This document shows, piece by piece, positions 6,256 to 10,659 of a stretch of 10,659 bases of DNA; position 1 is the first letter of the stretch, and every line of letters starts with the position of its first letter. A program made the translations under genes and the position numbers. The notes beneath the pieces were generated by a model, which saw nothing but the letters and a program-made list of their open reading frames with translations, did no database searches and was not told where the DNA came from. The stretch is from Planctomycetota bacterium (GTDB taxonomy: Bacteria; Planctomycetota; Phycisphaerae; WQYP01), in contig JAJYGE010000270.1 in NCBI GenBank assembly GCA_021785155.1, positions 1 to 10,659 on the forward strand. Direction: 5' to 3'.

Positions 6256-7014
6256 ATGCGTCCGTCCACTACCGCATCTGATCGCGCCGCGTGGCTGAAG
6301 GGGCCGGCGTTTGCGTGTTCCACTAAACCCCAGGCACAACGCCATCCGTGGCGACTGGTTTTGCTCGGGCCGCCCGGGGTGGGGAAGGGCACTCAGGCCG
6401 AACTGCTGGCCGCGCAATTCGGAGCGTGCCATCTTTCCACGGGCGATGTATTCCGTACCGCCAAACGGATGGATAGCTGCCAGACCACGGCGGCGATGAG
6501 TGAAGCTCTTGGATTAATGCGGGCCGGCAAACTGGTATCCGATGAACTGGTCATGGCGATGGTGGCCGAGCGCTCCGGCTGTTTGCACTGCGGTGGTGGT
6601 TTCATCCTGGATGGTTTTCCCCGCACCGTGCAACAGGCCCTTGAATTTGACAAGCTTTTGGCAACTCAACACATTACCCTTGACGCGGTTATTGATTATG
6701 AACTATCTCCGGATGCCACGGTTGCCCGGGCCGCCGGTCGCCTGACCTGCCCAACGTGCCACGCGGTATTTCACAGTGTCAGCAAGCCTCCGAAAATCAT
6801 GGGCATTTGTGATCATTGCGGCGCAAAACTCAGGCAGCGGGAAGATGACCGGCCTGAAGTGGCCAGTGTGCGCATGCGTCAATACATCGCCGCGACCGAG
6901 CCATTGACCGCGTATTACCAGCAGCGCGGCGTGCTGATTGCAATTTCAGCCGAGGCGTTGCCGTCAGAAATATTTGCCAATACCCGCAACGCCCTTGCCG
7001 CCCGGAAGCGCTAA
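6256..7014 (+). CDS. adk: Adenylate kinase with zinc-type LID domain
   Basis: A 252-residue cytosolic enzyme that interconverts ATP + AMP and 2 ADP. The P-loop GPPGVGKGTQ is at 38-47, the AMP-site STGD at 61-64, GFILDGFPRT at 115-124, and the REDDRPE element of the LID-hinge region at 195-201. The LID carries four cysteines as two CxxC pairs (C165/C168 and C185/C188), the arrangement that binds structural zinc in long-form adenylate kinases. Two oddities: about 33 residues precede the first beta strand, whereas most start within a few residues, and an additional CLHC pair lies at 109-112 in the core. The start is well supported by AGGAGG (6245-6250) 5 nt upstream. It has its own near-consensus promoter. 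The gene ends 2 nt from the stop of the convergent flavoprotein gene. Confidence 0.93.
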   Translation: MRPSTTASDRAAWLKGPAFACSTKPQAQRHPWRLVLLGPPGVGKGTQAELLAAQFGACHLSTGDVFRTAKRMDSCQTTAAMSEALGLMRAGKLVSDELVMAMVAERSGCLHCGGGFILDGFPRTVQQALEFDKLLATQHITLDAVIDYELSPDATVARAAGRLTCPTCHAVFHSVSKPPKIMGICDHCGAKLRQREDDRPEVASVRMRQYIAATEPLTAYYQQRGVLIAISAEALPSEIFANTRNALAARKR

Positions 7015-7016
7015 AA

Positions 7017-8006
7017 TCAGGGTTGCCATTGCTGCAATGCGCGCATATAGCGGAGGCGTTCACAGGTTTCCGGATCGGGCATCTGATCAAAACGCATGCG
7101 ACCACGCAATTCTTCAATCGAGTTGCATTCCTGTTCCCGCATACACGATTCGAATTCTTTCAGCATTTGACGCACCGCTCCGGGGCCGTTACGAAGAATC
7201 GCCGAGACCACCTGACCGGCATGAGCTCCGGCCTTAACGGCTCGAAATAAATCGGCCCCGGTTTCAACCCCGCCGGAAATGGCCAGCGAGACCCGCAGAT
7301 GCAGTGCCATGACGGCCAGCCAGTACAGGCGAATCTGCAAATGGGAACTATCGTGGTGATGTTCGTCGTGATCCGCGCCGTGCGAAGCAACGTCCTCTTC
7401 CACCTGATAAATGCGGTTGAACAGCACCATGCCCGCAGCACCGGTCTGCTGAGCGGCTGCGGCAAAATTCGGAAGCGACGAGAGAAATGGCGAGAGTTTG
7501 ACCGCCACCGGAATGCGCACAGATGCGGCCACCATACGAATAATATCAAGCATCTGGCGCTCAACATCCTGACCGCTGACAGCCGGATCACTGGGGAAAG
7601 CGTATAGATTTAATTCCAAAGCGTCGGCACCGGCGCGTTCAATATGTTCGGCGTAGCGAATCCACCCCCCGGGTCGGGATCCATTGAGCGACCCGATCAC
7701 GGGAATGTTGACCGCGCGTTTGATACGCTCTATCTGGGCCAGATATTCTTTGGGGCCGGCGCGGAATGACGCCGGATCAATAAAGCCTTCCTGTCGCGGT
7801 GATGCATCGGCATACATTTCCCGGAGATAAATGGTGGAAAAATGCTCCCCATCCAATTGCTCCTGAAACAGAGAGTGCATAACCAGCGCTGCGGCTCCCG
7901 CATCAACCAATTCACGCATACGATCAGAATCATCATCCAGTGGTGATGCGCCGATGATGAACGGAGTTGCAATCTTTAATCCCAGATAAGTCGTGGATAA
8001 ATTCAT
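7017..8006 (-). CDS. Dihydroorotate dehydrogenase-like FMN flavoprotein
   Basis: A 329-residue TIM-barrel flavoprotein of the DHOD-like family, related to but distinct from PyrD. Visible landmarks are TPFIIGASPL near the N-terminus, GSLNGSRPGGW 105-115, the conserved Lys in VAVKLSP (K170), and the FMN-phosphate region AISGGVETGADLFRAVKAGA 242-261. Where true class 1 enzymes have NxSCPN with a catalytic Cys, this protein has ELNLYAFPSD (131-140), so ordinary dihydroorotate oxidation is doubtful. A His/Asp-rich insertion, SHGADHDEHHHDSSH (208-222), sits after the FNRIY strand, where family members normally have a short loop. AGGAAAA precedes the ATG. It is the last gene of the Hdr-type operon, 60 nt after the DsrE2-like gene, suggesting a flavin redox role in that system rather than in pyrimidine synthesis. 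The substrate is unknown. Confidence 0.83.
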   Translation of the reverse strand: MNLSTTYLGLKIATPFIIGASPLDDDSDRMRELVDAGAAALVMHSLFQEQLDGEHFSTIYLREMYADASPRQEGFIDPASFRAGPKEYLAQIERIKRAVNIPVIGSLNGSRPGGWIRYAEHIERAGADALELNLYAFPSDPAVSGQDVERQMLDIIRMVAASVRIPVAVKLSPFLSSLPNFAAAAQQTGAAGMVLFNRIYQVEEDVASHGADHDEHHHDSSHLQIRLYWLAVMALHLRVSLAISGGVETGADLFRAVKAGAHAGQVVSAILRNGPGAVRQMLKEFESCMREQECNSIEELRGRMRFDQMPDPETCERLRYMRALQQWQP

Positions 8007-8066
8007 GCCGATTTTCCTTTATGCCTGTACAAAGGCACCATTCTTCCCGGGTACTCCAACGTACCA

Positions 8067-8624
8067 TCACAAGAAAATAACCTGTTTGGATTCACTTATC
8101 AAATTGATGAATGTTCCGACGCCGACATAATCAAGATTCGGGTAATCCATCATTTCCTGTTCCTTGAAACCCATGACGTTCATGGACATCTCACAGATGT
8201 TGATGCGCACACCGAGTTCGCCGGCTTCTTTGATGAGTTGCTCGAGGGATTTGACGCCGCGCTGTTTCATAACACCGCGAATCATCTTGGGGCCGATCCC
8301 GGCCATCTGCATTTTGGAAAGTGGCAAGCCCCGCGATCCCCGCGGCAGCATGATGCCGAACATACGGTCCAGCATGCTTTTTTTCGCATGTTTGTTGGGA
8401 TCACGCAAAGCCGCAATAGCCCAGAATGTGAAGAACATGTCCACTTGAATGTCATACGCCACAGCTCCAAGCGCAATGATGAAAGCCGCAATCGTGGAAT
8501 CCAGATCGCCCTGCATGACCCCGATGGCAAGCCGGTCGTTACCGGACGACTTCTCCAGTGAGTCCACGCGTGCCGTTAAATCGGCGATCTTTTTATTAAT
8601 GTCCGGGATTTCCATAACAGCCAT
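8067..8624 (-). CDS. DsrE/DsrF/DrsH-like protein (DsrE2 type)
   Basis: A 185-residue protein of the DsrE/F superfamily, most like the DsrE2/COG2210 branch. Residues 7-28 form a short predicted coiled coil (INKKIADLTARVDSLEK). The alpha/beta core then begins with LAIGVMQGDLDSTIAAFIIALGAVAY, whose hydrophobic helices (about 43-57 and 62-73) may associate with the membrane. The single conserved cysteine, C144 in INICEMSMNVMGF, is the residue expected to carry a persulfide, and the family tail YVGVGTFINLISES is intact. Members of this family transfer sulfane sulfur or occur with TusA, rhodaneses and Hdr-like complexes in sulfur metabolism. AAGGAG about 6 nt before the ATG supports the start. It lies between the QmoC-like and DHOD-like genes, 71 nt and 60 nt away. 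Confidence 0.85.
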   Translation of the reverse strand: MAVMEIPDINKKIADLTARVDSLEKSSGNDRLAIGVMQGDLDSTIAAFIIALGAVAYDIQVDMFFTFWAIAALRDPNKHAKKSMLDRMFGIMLPRGSRGLPLSKMQMAGIGPKMIRGVMKQRGVKSLEQLIKEAGELGVRINICEMSMNVMGFKEQEMMDYPNLDYVGVGTFINLISESKQVIFL

Positions 8625-8650
8625 GACCAGCTCCTTTATGAGGAAAACAA

Positions 8651-8679
8651 CTTCTAAACAAGCCGCTTACGTCCGCGGC
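8651..8679 (-). terminator. Weak hairpin with T-rich tail between hdrC/E-like and dsrE-like genes
   Basis: On the minus strand GCCGC (8679-8675) pairs with GCGGC (8666-8662) around an 8-nt loop and is followed by TTGTTTAG. The stem is short and the tail imperfect, so it is at most a leaky attenuator or processing site that would lower expression of the two distal genes. It may also be chance. Confidence 0.25.
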
Positions 8680-8695
8680 AAAAAAGCATTTACGC

Positions 8696-9850
8696 TCACG
8701 CGGCAACTTTCTCCGCTGACTGTTCTTCCTGCGTCCGCGCCGCCCCCGCCGCCTGCTTAACCCCCGCGAGATATATTGAAAGAGGCCGATACATGATGTG
8801 TGACCATTTACTGAACGGCACTTCCACCACCAGCATCGGAACGGCAATGGACAAGTGAATGACATAAATCAGATACGTAGCCATGGGCAAACCGCCCACA
8901 CGGAAAATGTTCACCATGATGCCGGTTAAAGCGGTAAGAAACAGCATGATAAGAAAGATCCAATCGCTGGCCTCGCTGAACAGATGGATCGGTTCTTTGC
9001 GCCGCCAGCGGGAAATCATGAAATCCAGCGTCGGATAAAGCAGGGCAATGGTGGCATAATATCCCCAAAGCCGCTGCGGATAGTAAAATGGATACACGTT
9101 GTCGGTTTGAAACCAGCGCAGGAGTATCAGCACCAGCGTGAGCATACTTAAATAGCCTGAAACCAGCAGTAGATGTTTGATCCAGCGGATGCCGCTGTGA
9201 TGCGATCCGCATTTATGCCATCGCTTCTGCGTAAACAGATGCACAAAAAATACCGGGATCTGCTGGACAAATATCTTGGGCGGAATGTGAAACATATTTC
9301 GCCGCCCCAGCGTCCACCAGGTCATGCGAATACCTCCGGCCAGGAGGAAAAATGACAACACCGCCGCCATGATCCAATCCCCAAGTTCGACCGCATGAAC
9401 GGGGGCGAACGTATTGAGTTCAACTTTGTTGAACACCATCGGACCATGAAACGCCACAAACAAACCGGTGACAAACAGTCCGACCAGCACAATGGCCAGT
9501 ATTTCCGCCAGTGCGGATTTATAAAACAATTTCGCCAATCCGGTAAAATCGTAGCGCGACGTAAGATATCGCCGCGAGGCCATCATGGTTTCGGCGGGAT
9601 TGGCCTGGCGTGGACAATTGGTCGTGCAGTCCCCGCAATAATAGCAAAGCCACGGATCCAGACTTTCCTCCAGTTTGGCCTGTTGGCCGGTCTGGATCAG
9701 ACGGATGACTCGGCGCGGAAACCCGCCGCCGGAATCTTCCGACATCGGACAGATGGTGGTGCAGGTGCCGCAGTTCATGCACATATCCACATCTTTTCCG
9801 CCAAAAGCCGTAATATCCAGATGTAAATCCGAATTAAATTTCCCAGCCAT
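8696..9850 (-). CDS. QmoC-like fusion: HdrC ferredoxin domain plus HdrE/NarI-like membrane anchor
   Basis: A 384-residue inner-membrane electron carrier. The N-terminal domain binds two [4Fe-4S] clusters: C24, C27, C30, C34 (CMNCGTCTTICP) and C69, C72, C75, C79 (CYYCGDCTTNCP). From about 112 there are five or six membrane helices (roughly 112-134, 157-179, 225-247, 263-280, 297-315, 324-345) with histidines in or near helices (for example H226 and H332) suited to b-type haem. This domain order matches QmoC of sulfate reducers, which passes electrons from quinol to cytosolic iron-sulfur flavoproteins, and also resembles DsrM/HdrE. No qmoB-like gene is visible inside the window, so the name is by resemblance only. 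AGAGG lies 7 nt before the ATG. It follows the winged-helix-like gene by 43 nt in the same operon. Confidence 0.87.
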   Translation of the reverse strand: MAGKFNSDLHLDITAFGGKDVDMCMNCGTCTTICPMSEDSGGGFPRRVIRLIQTGQQAKLEESLDPWLCYYCGDCTTNCPRQANPAETMMASRRYLTSRYDFTGLAKLFYKSALAEILAIVLVGLFVTGLFVAFHGPMVFNKVELNTFAPVHAVELGDWIMAAVLSFFLLAGGIRMTWWTLGRRNMFHIPPKIFVQQIPVFFVHLFTQKRWHKCGSHHSGIRWIKHLLLVSGYLSMLTLVLILLRWFQTDNVYPFYYPQRLWGYYATIALLYPTLDFMISRWRRKEPIHLFSEASDWIFLIMLFLTALTGIMVNIFRVGGLPMATYLIYVIHLSIAVPMLVVEVPFSKWSHIMYRPLSIYLAGVKQAAGAARTQEEQSAEKVAA

Positions 9851-9893
9851 GATAAAACCTCTTCATTCTCTTGCCGTTTTCCAATCCATCGGC

Positions 9894-10214
9894 TCATGAA
9901 GCCTTTTTCGGGCTTGTCGGCTCCGGCTCCGTCAGGCCGTAGCGGATATATCCTTCGGCCTCGTCGAGTTCCCGCACTTCGCCATACTTACGCATTCCGG
10001 CGATGTGTCGTAATACCTCATGTGCGGGCAGCTTCAAGTTGTGAGCCAGTGATGGCACAGTATCAGGCTGATTTTGCAGGGATTTCCGGATGGCCTTGCG
10101 GGCCGCAAGAAAGTCCTTATGCCGCTTCACTTTAGCCTCGTCGGTACCACCTGTTCGGGTCCTGAAATCCGCCAGAGCTTTTTTCTGTTCCGCCGTAATC
10201 GCTTTTTTTGCCAT
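9894..10214 (-). CDS. Small winged-helix-like protein in the Hdr-type operon
   Basis: A 106-residue basic protein I cannot assign to a named family. The N-terminal half is Lys/Arg/Ala-rich and helical (MAKKAITAEQKKAL onward). Residues 52-92 look like a helix-turn-helix with a wing: VPSLAHNLKLPAHEVLRHIAGM, then RKYGEVRELDEAEGYIRYGL with two short strands. No cysteines are present, so it is not itself a cluster or zinc carrier. It sits 16 nt after the HdrA-like gene and 43 nt before the QmoC-like gene, so co-expression is very likely. It may regulate the operon or be an accessory subunit; a winged helix inside a redox operon can also serve as a protein-docking module. AAGGA lies about 9 nt before the ATG. 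Confidence 0.7.
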   Translation of the reverse strand: MAKKAITAEQKKALADFRTRTGGTDEAKVKRHKDFLAARKAIRKSLQNQPDTVPSLAHNLKLPAHEVLRHIAGMRKYGEVRELDEAEGYIRYGLTEPEPTSPKKAS

Positions 10215-10230
10215 GGGGCACCATCCTTAC

Positions 10231-10659
10231 TTAAACCGCGGCAGGCGTCATATCCCGCAACAGACCATCCACCATCGCATCGTACTGATCAATGCGCCAT
10301 CCGCTGACATTGATGGCTTGCGTCGGGCAGACCGCCACGCACGCGCCACAACCGACGCATAAGCCGGGGTTGACACGCGCTTTTTGGACCGTGTGACCAT
10401 CCTGCTGTGTTTCGACCATGGCCAAAGCCCCGTCATATTCACATTGCGTAAGACACGCTCCGGAGCCTTCACATAAATGTGTATCAACCTCGGCAATATA
10501 CGGATTCAATTCAACTTCTTCCGTGGTGAACATGGCCCGCGCCTTTACCGCCGCAGCGCCGGCGGCGGCCAATGTTTCCTGAATATTCATCGGTGCCTGT
10601 GATGTACCAGCCAACAATACGCCATTAACAGAAATCTCAACCGGGCGAAGTTTGGGATG
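10231..10659 (-). CDS. HdrA-like iron-sulfur flavoprotein, C-terminal part only
   Basis: The frame is open to the right window edge, giving 142 residues of a larger protein whose N-terminus is outside. HPKLRPVEISVNGVLLAGTS and the following APMNIQETLAAAGAAA are typical of the C-terminal end of the FAD domain of heterodisulfide reductase subunit A. Two ferredoxin motifs follow. The second is canonical (CVGCGACVAVCP). The first reads LCEGSGACLTQCEYDG, with Ser in place of the second Cys and Glu in place of the Pro after the last Cys. HdrA proteins split or relay electrons between a flavin, ferredoxin-like clusters and HdrB/HdrC partners in the cytosol. It is the first visible gene of the operon; HdrB or further subunits, if present, would lie to the right of the window. 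Confidence 0.88.
   Translation of the reverse strand, partial: HPKLRPVEISVNGVLLAGTSQAPMNIQETLAAAGAAAVKARAMFTTEEVELNPYIAEVDTHLCEGSGACLTQCEYDGALAMVETQQDGHTVQKARVNPGLCVGCGACVAVCPTQAINVSGWRIDQYDAMVDGLLRDMTPAAV

Noticed and set aside
8007..8066. Two 5-bp hairpins between the DsrE2-like and DHOD-like genes
   Set aside because: The stems are short and lack a T tail; they are better treated as ordinary intergenic sequence within an operon.

Overview
The window reads as a bacterial chromosome segment of moderately high GC with dense gene packing and ordinary sigma-70-like promoters. The organism cannot be named from the sequence. Heterodisulfide-reductase-type iron-sulfur proteins, a DsrE-type sulfur-carrier-like protein and a quinone-facing membrane subunit suggest an anaerobe or facultative anaerobe with sulfur- or thiol-linked redox metabolism. 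Some protein features (the zinc-LID adenylate kinase with its extra CxxC, the peroxiredoxin type) would suit a Planctomycetota/PVC-like or similar lineage, but that is a weak inference.

Left part (1-2383, + strand): the end of a DUF488 (YeaO-like) gene, a thiol peroxiredoxin, a VapBC toxin-antitoxin pair behind its own promoter and a 10-bp-arm inverted repeat, and a second two-gene unit in which a 63-residue protein overlaps an AbiEii/MNT-like nucleotidyltransferase by 59 nt. The second unit has an extended -10 promoter so close to the ATG that the message is predicted to be leaderless. About 300 bases with no recognisable gene follow.

Centre (2692-5750, - strand): a two-gene copper-resistance operon, csoR-copA, behind a promoter whose start region carries an 11+3+11 palindrome of the CsoR operator type. 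The ATPase has two YHS domains from a recent tandem duplication (43 bp identical), a C-rich heavy-metal-binding motif, and no classical N-terminal HMA domain. Between csoR and the divergent adenylate kinase gene lies about 580 bp. It holds the csoR promoter, a strikingly structured segment that pairs best as a minus-strand RNA (19-bp helix with G.U wobbles, GGAA-capped hairpin), and a near-consensus promoter for adk.

Right part (6256-10659): adk (+) converges on a minus-strand operon with only 2 nt between the stop codons. In transcription order the operon encodes an HdrA-like iron-sulfur flavoprotein (only its C-terminal end is in the window), a small winged-helix-like protein, a QmoC-like fusion of an HdrC ferredoxin and an HdrE membrane cytochrome-b-type anchor, a DsrE2-type protein with one conserved cysteine, and a dihydroorotate-dehydrogenase-like flavoprotein that lacks the usual active-site cysteine and carries a His-rich insertion. 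Together these look like an electron-transfer module connecting a membrane quinone pool with a thiol/persulfide or flavin partner. The exact reaction is unknown and this is the best candidate here for an undescribed system.
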